Numbered from the stretch's first letter, positions 35,282 through 43,851 are shown. The stretch: 64,000 nucleotides of DNA from Anaerotignum propionicum (GCF_024461735.1 NZ_JANGAD010000001.1:62001-126000); one strand, 5' to 3'. The notes: a model not told the origin generated them from the sequence alone. Made by a program: numbers and translations.

Positions 35282-35306
35282 CTAAATTGTTTAAAATGCA
35301 ATTTAG
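35282..35306 (+). promoter_or_regulatory. Inverted repeat before ohrR, candidate operator
   Basis: CTAAATTG (35282-35289) and CAATTTAG (35299-35306) are perfect inverse copies separated by nine bases. The right arm touches the ribosome site AGGAGG. It resembles the AT-rich dyads bound by MarR/OhrR proteins and would allow autoregulation. Confidence 0.55.
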
Positions 35307-35318
35307 GAGGTTCTAATT

Positions 35319-35765
35319 ATGAATGAAGAGTATGATATGTTAAAGTTAGAAAATCAGCTTTGCTTTCCTCTATATGCTTGCTCTAAGGAGATCATTCGTC
35401 GATATAAACCCTATCTTGATCCGTTGGATTTGACGTATACCCAGTATATAACAATGATGGTTATGTGGGAAAAAAGTGAGATTACAATCAAGGGATTAGG
35501 AAATATTCTCTATCTTGATTCCGGAACTTTGACCCCTGTGTTAAAAAAACTGGAGACAAAGGGTTATATTTCCCGTGAACGATCACAGGAAGATGAGAGA
35601 AATGTATTCGTCATAATTACGGAGAAGGGGCAAAAATTGAAGGAAGCTGCTGCGGAGATTCCTATCAAGCTGGGTGCTTGTGTGAAACTTTTACCTGAGG
35701 AATTTCAGCAATTGCAAAAACTCTTGCATCAGGTGCTTTCTGGATTGGAGATTAACTTACCTTAA
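35319..35765 (+). CDS. ohrR: MarR-family organic-peroxide-type regulator (OhrR-like)
   Basis: 148 residues. The N-terminus LENQLCFPLYACSKEIIRRYKPYLDPLDLTYTQYITMMVMWE matches OhrR closely, including the peroxide-sensing Cys15 and the tyrosines near it. The winged helix is TIKGLGNILYLDSGTLTPVLKKLETKGYISRERSQEDERNVFVIITEKG. OhrR represses peroxide-detoxification genes until Cys15 is oxidised. Its neighbour here is a glutathione peroxidase rather than the more usual Ohr. Confidence 0.9.
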   Translation: MNEEYDMLKLENQLCFPLYACSKEIIRRYKPYLDPLDLTYTQYITMMVMWEKSEITIKGLGNILYLDSGTLTPVLKKLETKGYISRERSQEDERNVFVIITEKGQKLKEAAAEIPIKLGACVKLLPEEFQQLQKLLHQVLSGLEINLP

Positions 35766-35805
35766 CTAAATGAATAAAAATTAGAAAATCACACTAATTT
35801 TCAAA

Positions 35806-35842
35806 GAGAACCACTTCCTTTTTAGGGAAGTGGTTTATTTTG
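35806..35842 (+). terminator. Terminator after ohrR
   Basis: AACCACTTCC (35809-35818) and GGAAGTGGTT (35826-35835) form a ten-pair stem followed by TATTTTG. Confidence 0.75.
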
Positions 35843-36484
35843 TATGGTTAAAATGGGGTTGCATATTTGGGAGTAGTTTAATGTCTACAATCAATACAAT
35901 AATACTAGGTGATACTATTTATAAACACTGACCTTGGGCGCTGATGAAAACAAGTGCCCAAACTACTAAAATCAATAAGTGCATATATGTTTGAAGATAA
36001 TGATAAGGTGTTAAATTGAAATTTTTTAAAAAATAGTTTAAGGGATGGAAGTAAATGAAGATCGAGAATAACATACCATAAAACTTTAAGTTTTTTTAGA
36101 TGTGTTGTAATGAGTGCAAAGTGAGTTTAAATAAATATTATGACTAAATTGATCACTTGGACAATCGTTTGTGTGATTTCTTCATATAATGAATTAGGGG
36201 GTGATACCAAAATGATAATGTTACCGATGGACTTGTAGCGTGGAGGTGATCCCTTTTATCTCGTCTTTGAGTACAGACGTTAAACAGGCTCTTTTTTAAT
36301 TCACAGATTCAAGAAAAGACAATATAACCAAAAGGGTTTAGAGCAAAGGGAATGGAAGTAAAGATATAAAGTGGGTTATGTAAAGGACCATGCTAATAAA
36401 GGCAGCAACGGAGTCTATTTAGGTGCTAAGATGAGTTAGAAATATGAGAAGAGTGCAAGCAGGAGCTTTTAAAGAAAATAAAAA
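35843..36484. other. Non-coding stretch with possible gene debris
   Basis: About 640 bases without a complete gene. A fragment at about 36364-36441 reads YKVGYVKDHANKGSNGVYLG and stops, which looks like the tail of a decayed gene; I could not identify it. Short frames near 36210-36300 with GGAGGTG upstream are too short to call. Confidence 0.4.
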
Positions 36485-36510
36485 AGCCACCCTAAAGGGT
36501 GGCAAATGAA
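36483..36510 (-). terminator. Terminator of cold shock gene
   Basis: GCCACCCT (36486-36493) and AGGGTGGC (36496-36503); on the minus strand followed by TTTTTTATTTTC, directly after the cold shock stop codon. Confidence 0.85.
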
Positions 36511-36516
36511 AAAGGT

Positions 36517-36729
36517 TTAGTTCGCACAAACATTGATAGCACGTGTTTTGCGGCTATCCTTTGGATCAGCTTCTGTATCAAAAGTTACAGCCTGGCCTTC
36601 ATTTAAAGATTTAAAACCATTTGTCTGGATAGATGAGAAGTGTACAAATACATCTTCGCCACCATTAGCGGGTGTGATAAAACCAAAACCCTTGTCTGCA
36701 TTAAACCATTTTACTGTACCGTTATTCAT
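36517..36729 (-). CDS. Cold shock protein (CspA family)
   Basis: 70 residues, a single cold shock OB-fold: [20 protein letters not shown] (RNP1 KGFGFI) and DVFVHFSSI (RNP2), ending RKTRAINV. It binds single-stranded RNA/DNA and prevents RNA secondary structure. GGAGGT lies upstream. A leader of roughly 100 bases upstream fits the long 5' UTRs of csp genes, but I could not define its fold. Confidence 0.94.
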   Translation of the reverse strand: MNNGTVKWFNADKGFGFITPANGGEDVFVHFSSIQTNGFKSLNEGQAVTFDTEADPKDSRKTRAINVCAN

Positions 36730-36919
36730 AATCAGTACCTCCTAAAAAATATTATCTCGGGCATATAAATAAAAAAAGTTCTCAAGAATTAGTCAAATAA
36801 TAATTATCGACTAGGACTTAAGAACGAATAATCATATATACGAAATTAAACTTAGTATACACCAATAAAAAAGGATTGTCAAGAAAAATTTTACAGGATT
36901 GAAATAGATATATAGATTC

Positions 36920-37072
36920 ATGTGTTTTGAGAGGTGGTTAAGTGAGTTGGAGATTATCAGATACAGGTTTATAGATAAACTTTCATGGGATGCTGTAGCA
37001 TATAAGATGGGTGAGAACAACACAGAGGATGGAATGAGGATGGCTGTTTCAAGATTTTTTGAAAAAAAGTAA
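36920..37072 (+). pseudogene. Remnant of a phage sigma-like/ArpU-type regulator (C-terminal fragment)
   Basis: The frame reads ERWLSELEIIRYRFIDKLSW and then DAVAYKMGENNTEDGMRMAV followed by SRFFEKK and a stop. This matches the C-terminal helix-turn-helix of small phage transcription regulators (sigma-70 region 4-like/ArpU type). Only about 50 residues remain, against 120-160 normally, and no ribosome site precedes the first ATG. It is probable prophage debris. Confidence 0.6.
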
Positions 37073-37253
37073 AAGTTATTGGGTATGTTCGTTTTCAATA
37101 TAGTAAAATAGTACTAGAAAGAAGTGTATGATTTAATAAACCCTCCTCGGGGAAGGGCATCGAAAGGTGTCTTTTTCTGTGGAGATAACTTTATCTGAAA
37201 GATATACTTCTGGAAAATTTTGTGTTATACTAAAAATAAAGGCGGTGTTTAAT

Positions 37254-37367
37254 ATGGGTGACAAAAGTCCCAAAAATAAAGAGACAAAGAAGAAAAAGGA
37301 AACTGTAGACAACACTGGCAGCACTGTAAAACAAGGTGGAAAGAAAAAGAAAAAAACGTATGATTAA
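37254..37367 (+). CDS. Very small lysine-rich protein, 37 aa
   Basis: Starts MGDKSPKNKETKKKKE behind GGCGGTG and ends GGKKKKKTYD. It resembles the tiny, highly basic proteins beginning M-G/A-D-K/R-S-P-K that are common and unexplained in Clostridia and other bacteria. Disordered and probably nucleic-acid associated, but the function is unknown. A good terminator follows. Confidence 0.65.
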   Translation: MGDKSPKNKETKKKKETVDNTGSTVKQGGKKKKKTYD

Positions 37368-37372
37368 CAGAT

Positions 37373-37402
37373 AAACCGACATTTAACCGTGTCGGTTTTT
37401 TC
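37373..37402 (+). terminator. Terminator after the lysine-rich protein
   Basis: AACCGACA and TGTCGGTT form an eight-pair stem followed by TTTTC. Confidence 0.8.
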
Positions 37403-37542
37403 ATGATATTATAATAACGTGAAAATTTAACAACTCCCCTTATGGGCATTGGCGGAAGCTGGTGCCCTAAACTTTTCGACAAATGGTAGGATTTTACTGT
37501 TTTCCGTAGAAAATTATAGAGTAAAGAAAAACAGGAGGGGTT

Positions 37543-38280
37543 ATGATGAAATATCAAAGATTGAAAAACATGATTTTGGGAGCTATGGTTGCAACATTAA
37601 TAGTTGGAACTGCACCCACTGCTTTCGCAAAAGAGAGCAAAATGAACATTCCTGTCAGTTTCAATAACATTAAAGTTGTTATTGATGGTAAGGAGTTAAA
37701 AACTGACAAGGAGCCTTTCACATATGAAGGGACAACTTATTTGCCTGTTAGAGCGGTAGCTGAGGCTGTTGGCAAGGATGTAAAATGGGATAGTAAAACG
37801 CAGACGGTAATTTTAGGTGAGGTAAGCCAAATTGCAAATAAATCAGAGACGAAAACTGTAAGTAAAACTTTTGGTGATCTATCTTATCAAGTTCCTGAAA
37901 CATGGAGAGAAGATAAAGCTAATGGTATAATCACATATTATCTTGATGATGGATTTATCATAATAGACATGGGTGATTTTGGGTATGAAGAACTTGAAAA
38001 TGGAGGAAAAGAGGGTTTTGTAGCTGGAGTTACAAAATCTGATAAAAGTATCGATTTAAGTAATCTAGATGAAAAGGATTTCAAAATCGGAGATTTAAAT
38101 AGTAAAAAAATCAATTTGAATGTCAAAAAACAATATAACGGATTTAATATGGTATTAAAATCTGTTTATTTTATAAAGTCTGGAGTGAACACTGTTTGTA
38201 TAGTATATTTTAGTACAAATGATAATAATGAGTCAGATAAACAATTAGAAAATATGATAGCGTCGTTCAAGCAAAAATAG
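37543..38280 (+). CDS. Secreted protein with copper amine oxidase-like (stalk) domain
   Basis: 245 residues. Signal peptide 1-30 with cleavage after TAFA. Residues 35-85 are one copper amine oxidase N-terminal-like domain (VVIDGKELKTDKEPFTYEG, TYLPVRAVAEAVGKDVKWD, TQTVILGE), a surface-binding module common in Clostridia and Paenibacilli. The rest (about 100-245) is a PsbP/DUF-like alpha-beta domain: LSYQVPETWREDKANGII, YFIKSGVNTVCIVYFS and KQLENMIASFK. AGGAGG lies upstream of the ATG pair. Role unknown. Confidence 0.8.
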   Translation: MMKYQRLKNMILGAMVATLIVGTAPTAFAKESKMNIPVSFNNIKVVIDGKELKTDKEPFTYEGTTYLPVRAVAEAVGKDVKWDSKTQTVILGEVSQIANKSETKTVSKTFGDLSYQVPETWREDKANGIITYYLDDGFIIIDMGDFGYEELENGGKEGFVAGVTKSDKSIDLSNLDEKDFKIGDLNSKKINLNVKKQYNGFNMVLKSVYFIKSGVNTVCIVYFSTNDNNESDKQLENMIASFKQK

Positions 38281-38286
38281 TGAAAC

Positions 38287-38321
38287 AAAAGCACTTATTA
38301 TCTGATAGGTGCTTTTTTATT
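38287..38321 (+). terminator. Terminator after the stalk-domain protein
   Basis: AAAGCACTTAT and ATAGGTGCTTT pair with two G-U pairs, followed by TTTTA. Confidence 0.7.
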
Positions 38322-38343
38322 GCAATGAAAGAAGAGCGGTGAA

Positions 38344-38388
38344 ATGCCAAAAAGCAAGGGCGGACGACCGCTGAAATATCGCACGTAA
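38344..38388 (+). pseudogene. Remnant of phage terminase small subunit start (14 codons)
   Basis: The frame MPKSKGGRPLKYRT then stops. GGRPLKY near the N-terminus is typical of phage terminase small subunits. AGAGCGGTG precedes it at a ribosome-site distance. Only the start survives, so this is called as debris. The next 60 bases still read as a plausible peptide (MLDKLFEENAKFILKQYRT) that I cannot place. Confidence 0.45.
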
Positions 38389-38768
38389 CGCAATGCTAGA
38401 CAAGCTATTCGAAGAAAATGCAAAGTTCATCCTTAAGCAGTATAGGACGTAATGCATGGCAATGAAAATAAATGAAGAGGAAATAAATCTATAGAGAGAA
38501 AGAGCCAGACCGAAGCCTGACTCTTTCAAATATAAATGCTAATTAATCACAATAGACCGTATTTATTAGGCCCCGAAAGGGGCTTATTTTTTATAATTTA
38601 TTGCCCTATTAATGAAATAATTTCGACTTGCATTCTGACTTGCATTTGACTTGCAAAACAATGTAAAAAGACAAAAAAGCATACTAAATGATAAAAGTAT
38701 TTTTCTTCAAAACAAAAAAGTGCCGAAAACCCTGTAAAATCAACGTTTTCAACACCTTTTATAAGTCA
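38389..38768. other. Non-coding region 3' of tRNA-Pro with prophage-type remnants
   Basis: No gene. A hairpin GGCCCC-GAAA-GGGGCT followed by TTATTTTTT lies at 38569-38592 (a terminator for rightward transcription). Near 38630-38655 the motif GACTTGCAT is nearly repeated three times and reads DLHSDLHLTCKTM before a stop, like the low-complexity end of some phage integrases. The tRNA 3' end at 38769 is a typical integration point. Confidence 0.4.
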
Positions 38769-38842
38769 TCGAGGCGACAAGATTTGAACTTGCGACCTCT
38801 ACATCCCTAATGTAGCGCTCTACCAAGCTGAGCCACGCCTCG
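38769..38842 (-). tRNA. tRNA-Pro, anticodon AGG
   Basis: A full cloverleaf on the minus strand: acceptor CGAGGCG/CGCCTCG with discriminator A (38769), D arm GCTCAGCTTGGTAGAGC, anticodon stem CTACA/TGTAG with loop TTAGGGA, and T arm GCAAG-TTCAAAT-CTTGT. The anticodon is AGG (complement of 38806-38808), giving Pro for CCU. The C1-G72 pair and A73 are the proline identity elements. No CCA is encoded. A34 would need deamination to inosine. Confidence 0.95.
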
Positions 38843-39279
38843 TCGACGACTTCTATATATTACTACAGGAAAAACCAAATGTCAACACTTTTTTTACTAT
38901 ATTTTCGAGAAATAATTAAAGACTTTGCATTGATTTAGCACTTATTTTTAACAATAAATAATGCCTTAACTTTGCTACTAAACAATGTTCTCAAATTATA
39001 TGAGTCTTACTGAAATCTTTTTAAATTATGAGACATTTAAAGGCTCCTTCTTTGCTAATTAATAATTAATGTGTATTTGCTGAACTAACAAAGCATTCTC
39101 TTAACTATTCTTCCTATCGCTGCTTATATTATTTGGTCAAAACGGGGAGAATACAGGTGTCTTTATACAATCTTAATACTTAGCAGAATATTTTAATTCC
39201 GTTTTAACTGAGTATGGCGTATGCTGATAACTGTATTAAATATTGATTTTAGGAGGCGTTTGAAATAAAGGATAAACTC
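38843..39279. other. Intergenic region upstream of trkH
   Basis: About 435 AT-rich bases. It holds the promoter side of the tRNA gene and the presumed promoter of trkH, but no confident boxes or riboswitch (such as the c-di-AMP type) could be assigned. AGGAGG at about 39252 is 20 bases too far from the trkH start to be its ribosome site. Confidence 0.45.
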
Positions 39280-40620
39280 ATGAAGCATTTTGTGGATATC
39301 TCACCAATGAAGGTCATTCTATTTGGGTATTGTTTTATTATTTTACTAGGAGCATTATTGCTTATTATGCCATTTTCCAGTCAAGATGGTAAACCTACGG
39401 ATTTGCTTACAGCAATTTTTACGGCGACTTCTGCAACATGTGTAACAGGCTTGATAGTGGTAAATACATATACCCATTGGTCTTTTTCTGGACAGCTGAT
39501 AATACTTTGTTTAATTCAGATTGGCGGAATTGGGTTTATGACATTTTGTATTGCTGCCATTTCACTTACGAAGAAAAAAATCGGTTACATTTCTCGCTCG
39601 TTAATGCAGAACTCAATTTCTGCACCACAGCTTGGAGGAATTGTGCGGATGACCAAATTTATTTTATATGGTACCCTTTTGGTAGAAGGCAGCGGAGCTC
39701 TATTTCTTTCGAAGTTTTACATTCCTCAGTATGGTTTCAGTAAAGGAATTTGGTATTCAATATTTCATAGTATTTCTGCCTTTTGTAATGCAGGTTTTGA
39801 TTTGATGGGAGAGAAAACAGAGTTTGTCTCCTTTACAGACCATGTGGGCAATTTATATGTAAATGTTATTATTATGCTTTTAATTATTGTGGGTGGTCTT
39901 GGTTTTTTTGTATGGCAAGATTTATTGGAAAGTAAATTGCATTTTGCTAGAATGCATCTGCATACGAAATTAGTTATTTTTCTAAGCAGTATATTGGTTT
40001 TTGGTGGTGCCACATTGCTGTATATCAGTGAAAAAGGTGGAGCTGAATTTCAGATGCTAAGCTTATCAGAACGGATTATTGCATCGTTTTTTCAATCTGT
40101 TAGTGCAAGAACTGCGGGATTTAATACCATTGATATAGGCTCCATGACACAAACAGGGCAGTTTTTGATGATATGTCTCATGTTTATTGGTGGTTCCCCG
40201 GGCTCAACAGCAGGTGGTATAAAGACAACAACTTTTGCTGTACTAACGCTAAGTGTGCTTACCACTTTCTGGCATAGGAAATCCATTGAGGTTTTTGGGC
40301 GGAGAATGGAAGAAGGTATAACCCGATTGGCATCTTGTGTTTTTATGATTTATCTTTTTTTGGTTTGCTTTTCCGCTATGGTCATCTCTCAAATAGAAGG
40401 ACTTCCGCTGCTTTCAGCCTTATTTGAGAGTGTCTCAGCAATTGCCACTGTAGGTTTAACTACAGGGATTACACCCGGTTTGGGAAATGCATCTTTGATT
40501 ATATTAACTATTTTAATGATTATTGGCAGAGCGGGTTCGCTGACGATGCTATTGGCCTTTTCATCAAGAAAAAACCCAGTGGTATCTACACTTCCGCTGG
40601 AGAAAATTCAAATAGGTTGA
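39280..40620 (+). CDS. TrkH/KtrB-family potassium uptake channel subunit
   Basis: 446 residues with paired membrane/pore-loop repeats: SATCVTGLIVVNTYTHWS (filter 1), ISAFCNAGFDLMG (filter 2), SARTAGFNTIDI (filter 3) and SAIATVGLTTGITPGLG (filter 4), the four selectivity loops of the Trk/Ktr superfamily. It carries K+ (or Na+-coupled K+) inward. The next gene is its cytoplasmic RCK partner. Its size and sequence fit KtrB or TrkH about equally. Confidence 0.92.
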   Translation: MKHFVDISPMKVILFGYCFIILLGALLLIMPFSSQDGKPTDLLTAIFTATSATCVTGLIVVNTYTHWSFSGQLIILCLIQIGGIGFMTFCIAAISLTKKKIGYISRSLMQNSISAPQLGGIVRMTKFILYGTLLVEGSGALFLSKFYIPQYGFSKGIWYSIFHSISAFCNAGFDLMGEKTEFVSFTDHVGNLYVNVIIMLLIIVGGLGFFVWQDLLESKLHFARMHLHTKLVIFLSSILVFGGATLLYISEKGGAEFQMLSLSERIIASFFQSVSARTAGFNTIDIGSMTQTGQFLMICLMFIGGSPGSTAGGIKTTTFAVLTLSVLTTFWHRKSIEVFGRRMEEGITRLASCVFMIYLFLVCFSAMVISQIEGLPLLSALFESVSAIATVGLTTGITPGLGNASLIILTILMIIGRAGSLTMLLAFSSRKNPVVSTLPLEKIQIG

Positions 40621-40643
40621 TTGTTTGAAAGGAAGATTGTAAA

Positions 40644-41288
40644 ATGAAATCAATATTAATTGTTGGACTTGGAAGATTTGGTAGACATATGGCTCACAAG
40701 CTGGTTGAGCAGGGAAACTCTGTTTTAGCTGTGGAAAAAAGTGAGGAACGTGCAGACAATGCCATTAACATTGTACCTAATATTCAAATTGGTGATGCCG
40801 CAAATGAAGTATTTGTCCAATCCTTAGGGGTTAGCAATTTTGACCTTTGTGTGATTGCCATTGGAGACGATTTTCAGACATCATTGGAAATCACTGTGTT
40901 ATTTAAAGATTTGGGAGCAAAATTTATCTTAGCCCGTGCCAGTCGTGATGTGCATCGAAAGCTACTGCTTCGCAATGGTGCAGACCATGTGGTTTATGCT
41001 GAACGGGAGATGGCAGAACGCTTAGCTATAAAATATGGTTCGAAAAACTTATTTGATTATATTGAATTGACACCGGAAGCGGCGATCTATGAGATGCGTG
41101 TTCCTGAAAGCTGGTATGGCAAAACAATATTAGAAAAGTGTGTACGAACCAGATATCATATTAGTATTTTAGCAACCAAGAAGAATGGAGAAATTATTCC
41201 CCTTCCTCAACCGGAGCATGTTTTCACTTCGGATGAAACCTTGATTGTATTTGGTGGGAAAACTGCGGCACGAGATTTATTAAAGTAA
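40644..41288 (+). CDS. TrkA/KtrA-type potassium channel regulator
   Basis: 214 residues. Residues 1-125 form an RCK_N Rossmann domain (ILIVGLGRFGRHMAHKLVEQGNSVLAVEKSEE), and 140-214 an RCK_C domain (IYEMRVPESWYGKTI...SDETLIVFGGKTAARDLL). It binds nucleotides (ATP/ADP or NAD) and gates the channel subunit encoded 23 bases upstream. One RCK_N-RCK_C unit is the KtrA arrangement; Gram-negative TrkA has two. Confidence 0.93.
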   Translation: MKSILIVGLGRFGRHMAHKLVEQGNSVLAVEKSEERADNAINIVPNIQIGDAANEVFVQSLGVSNFDLCVIAIGDDFQTSLEITVLFKDLGAKFILARASRDVHRKLLLRNGADHVVYAEREMAERLAIKYGSKNLFDYIELTPEAAIYEMRVPESWYGKTILEKCVRTRYHISILATKKNGEIIPLPQPEHVFTSDETLIVFGGKTAARDLLK

Positions 41289-41447
41289 GATTGTTTGGTG
41301 AAGCATTTCAATTTTACAGATAATAGTACTGAGTTTTGATATATAATATTAGGAAAAGTCCAAAGAAATGCAGGGTGGGCTTATGGCATAGTATTTCTTG
41401 AATAATATCATAGAGAAGAAACATTGCATGCTTAAGCAAAGGTTATT

Positions 41448-41506
41448 TAGGGAACTTTCTGTACATATCTTAGGGACAAACAGAAATGTTCCCTATATAT
41501 TTTTTG
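41448..41506 (+). terminator. Terminator or attenuator between trkA and kdpD
   Basis: TAGGGAACTTTCTGT (41448-41462) pairs with ACAGAAATGTTCCCTA (41480-41495) with one bulge, followed by TATATTTTTTG. It should reduce read-through from the transporter genes into kdpDE. Confidence 0.65.
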
Positions 41507-41549
41507 TTTATAGAAATTGCAGCATTTTAGAGGGAAAGGGGTACCGTGC

Positions 41550-43085
41550 TTGAGGAAAAACGGCAAAATAAAATGGCTAAATATTGTTTGGACAATTTTA
41601 GTATTAATCGGAACCTCTTTGTTGGGAGGTGCATTCCATTCGGTAGGTTTTGAGTCCTCTAATATTATTATGGTATATATTCTGGGGGTACTGTGCACAG
41701 CGGTTTTAACATCAAATCGTATTTATACTATGATTTCTGCTATGATTAGTGTTTTAACCTTTAACTTTTTCTTTACAGAGCCTATTTTTACCTTTACTTC
41801 CTATGATACTGGGGATACCATAACAATACTTATAATGTTTGTTGTTGCTATTTTTGCAGGCAGTTTAGCTGTAAAAATTAAGTTGCAGGCAGAGCAATCT
41901 GAGGCGATGGCCTATAGAACGAAAATCCTGTTGGAAACAAATCAGCTTTTACAGCAGGCCAAGGATATGGATGGTATTTTGGAGGAAACGGCAAAGCAAC
42001 TGGTAAAATTGCTGGATCGTACGGTTATCTGCTACAAAAAAGAACGTGGTAATCAATTGTCAGAGGGAATTATATTTCAGGGGACGCATAAAACCAATGG
42101 TTTGACATATCTCACCCAGAAGGAAATGGATGCGGCTCGCTGGACATTTTATCATAACAAACAGTCAGGTACTGGCACCGATGAATTTGGTGATGCCCTT
42201 TGCAGGTATCTGGCGATAAGAAGCAAAGGCGCAGTTTTTGGAGTATACGGAATAGCCATTCAAGGAAAGCCTTTTGATACTTTTGAGACAAACCTAATGT
42301 TATCTATTTTAGGGGAGTGTGCTTTGGCATTAGAAAAGGAACGAATCAGCCGACAAAGAGAAGAAGCAGCAGCTCAGGCAAAAAATGAAAAGCTGCGAAC
42401 AAATCTTCTAAGAGGAATTTCCCATGACCTTAGAACACCTTTGACTAGTATTTCAGGGAATGCAGCGGTATTATTGAAGAATGGTGATACCATCGATGAA
42501 AAGCGTAGAAAAAATCTATATCTGGATATTTATGACGATTCAATGTGGCTGATCAATCTGGTGGAAAATCTACTTTCCGTTACCCGAATTGAAAATGGAA
42601 CCATGAAGCTGTATTTGCAGGCGGAGCTGATGGAAGAAGTGATTATTGAGGCAATGCGGCATATTGACCGTAAAAAGACAGAGCATGTGATTACCATTGA
42701 AGAAAGTGACGAGATGCTCCTAGCAAAAATGGATGCCCGATTGATTATGCAGGTAGTAATAAACCTAGTAAACAATGCAATCAAATACACAAAAAAGGGT
42801 TCGGAAATAAAAATCAGCATGAAGCGAGTGAGGGATCAAATTCAGGTGTCTGTGGCGGATAACGGAGAAGGAATTCCCAATCATTTGAAGAAAAAGTTAT
42901 TTGAACTGTTTTATACCGCAGGGTATACGATTTCTGACAGAAGTAGGGGCCTTGGTCTAGGATTGCCCCTTTGCAAAAGTATCATTTTAGCCCATGGCGG
43001 CACGATAACCATAACAGATAATATCCCTCATGGGGCAGTTTTTACCTTCACATTACAGGCAGAGGAGGTACCTACACATGAATAA
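41550..43085 (+). CDS. kdpD: KdpD-like sensor histidine kinase lacking the N-terminal KdpD domain
   Basis: 511 residues. The TTG at 41550 is chosen because AAAGGGG lies nine bases upstream; an in-frame TTG 11 codons earlier lacks a site. Order: four-helix DUF4118 membrane region (10-110, IVWTILVLIGTSLLGG, FNFFFTEPIFTFTSYD), a GAF-like region, HisKA with His292 in LRGISHDLRTPLTSISGN, and HATPase (NLVNNAIKYTKKG, VADNGEGIP, RGLGLGLPLCKSI). The 370-residue KdpD/USP N-terminal part of classical KdpD is absent. Overlaps kdpE by eight bases. Confidence 0.9.
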   Translation: MRKNGKIKWLNIVWTILVLIGTSLLGGAFHSVGFESSNIIMVYILGVLCTAVLTSNRIYTMISAMISVLTFNFFFTEPIFTFTSYDTGDTITILIMFVVAIFAGSLAVKIKLQAEQSEAMAYRTKILLETNQLLQQAKDMDGILEETAKQLVKLLDRTVICYKKERGNQLSEGIIFQGTHKTNGLTYLTQKEMDAARWTFYHNKQSGTGTDEFGDALCRYLAIRSKGAVFGVYGIAIQGKPFDTFETNLMLSILGECALALEKERISRQREEAAAQAKNEKLRTNLLRGISHDLRTPLTSISGNAAVLLKNGDTIDEKRRKNLYLDIYDDSMWLINLVENLLSVTRIENGTMKLYLQAELMEEVIIEAMRHIDRKKTEHVITIEESDEMLLAKMDARLIMQVVINLVNNAIKYTKKGSEIKISMKRVRDQIQVSVADNGEGIPNHLKKKLFELFYTAGYTISDRSRGLGLGLPLCKSIILAHGGTITITDNIPHGAVFTFTLQAEEVPTHE

Positions 43086-43779
43086 GCCTTTTATTTTAAT
43101 TGTTGAGGACGATAGTGCAATACGCAATCTGATTTCAACGACGATGGAAACCCAAGATTATAAGTACCATACTGCGGCTTCAGGGAGCGAAGCCTTAATA
43201 GAAGCCGTTTCTCAAAATCCGGATGTGGTTTTATTAGACTTAGGACTGCCTGATATGGATGGTGTAGAAATTATTAAAAAAATTCGCTCATGGTCAAATA
43301 TGCCCATTATTGTAATCAGTGCAAGGGCGGAGGATCGGGATAAAATTGAAGCTTTGGATGCAGGGGCCGATGATTATTTGACAAAACCCTTCTCTGTGGA
43401 GGAGTTATTGGCTCGTTTGCGAGTGTCATTAAGAAGAATTAACTATACTCAGCACATAGGTAGAGAACAGGTTGAATTTGTAAATGGTGATTTACGTGTG
43501 GATTATGCTTCCGGCTGTGGATATTTTGCTGGTGAGGAGTTGCATTTGACACCTATAGAATATAAACTATTATGCCTGCTTAGTAAAAATGTGGGGAAGG
43601 TTCTGACGCATACTTATATCACTAAGGAAATATGGGGGAGTACATGGGACAATGATATTGCTTCTTTAAGAGTATTTATGGCAACTTTGCGAAAGAAGAT
43701 TGAAAAAAACCCGGCGCAACCCCAATATATTCAGACTCATGTTGGTGTGGGATACAGGATGCTGCGCATTGAGGAATAA
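43078..43779 (+). CDS. kdpE: KdpE-type response regulator
   Basis: 233 residues. Receiver domain with Asp54 in VVLLDLGLPDMDG, the Thr/Lys residues in VISARAEDRDKIEALDAGADDYLTKPFS, then an OmpR-type winged helix (LTPIEYKLLCLLSKNVGKVLTH, RVFMATLRKKIE, YIQTHVGVGYRML). AGGAGG lies upstream of the ATG. No kdpFABC is present nearby, so the trkH/trkA genes are the likely target. Confidence 0.92.
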   Translation: MNKPFILIVEDDSAIRNLISTTMETQDYKYHTAASGSEALIEAVSQNPDVVLLDLGLPDMDGVEIIKKIRSWSNMPIIVISARAEDRDKIEALDAGADDYLTKPFSVEELLARLRVSLRRINYTQHIGREQVEFVNGDLRVDYASGCGYFAGEELHLTPIEYKLLCLLSKNVGKVLTHTYITKEIWGSTWDNDIASLRVFMATLRKKIEKNPAQPQYIQTHVGVGYRMLRIEE

Positions 43780-43785
43780 AAATGT

Positions 43786-43851
43786 ACCGATTGATTGAAG
43801 TTGGCTGACCAAAGCGTTGGCTGGCAACAACCTACATCGGTACTTTTTTTG
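43786..43851 (+). terminator. Terminator after kdpE
   Basis: GTACCGAT (from 43786) pairs with ATCGGTAC (ending about 43843), with a further structured loop, followed by seven T. Confidence 0.7.

Noticed and set aside
36210..36300. Short frames with GGAGGTG upstream, considered as a holin-like toxin or leader peptide
   Set aside because: Only 8 and 19 codons, no hydrophobic segment and no antisense RNA promoter that I could identify.
38843..39279. c-di-AMP (ydaO-type) riboswitch before trkH
   Set aside because: The conserved ydaO core sequences were not found in this region.
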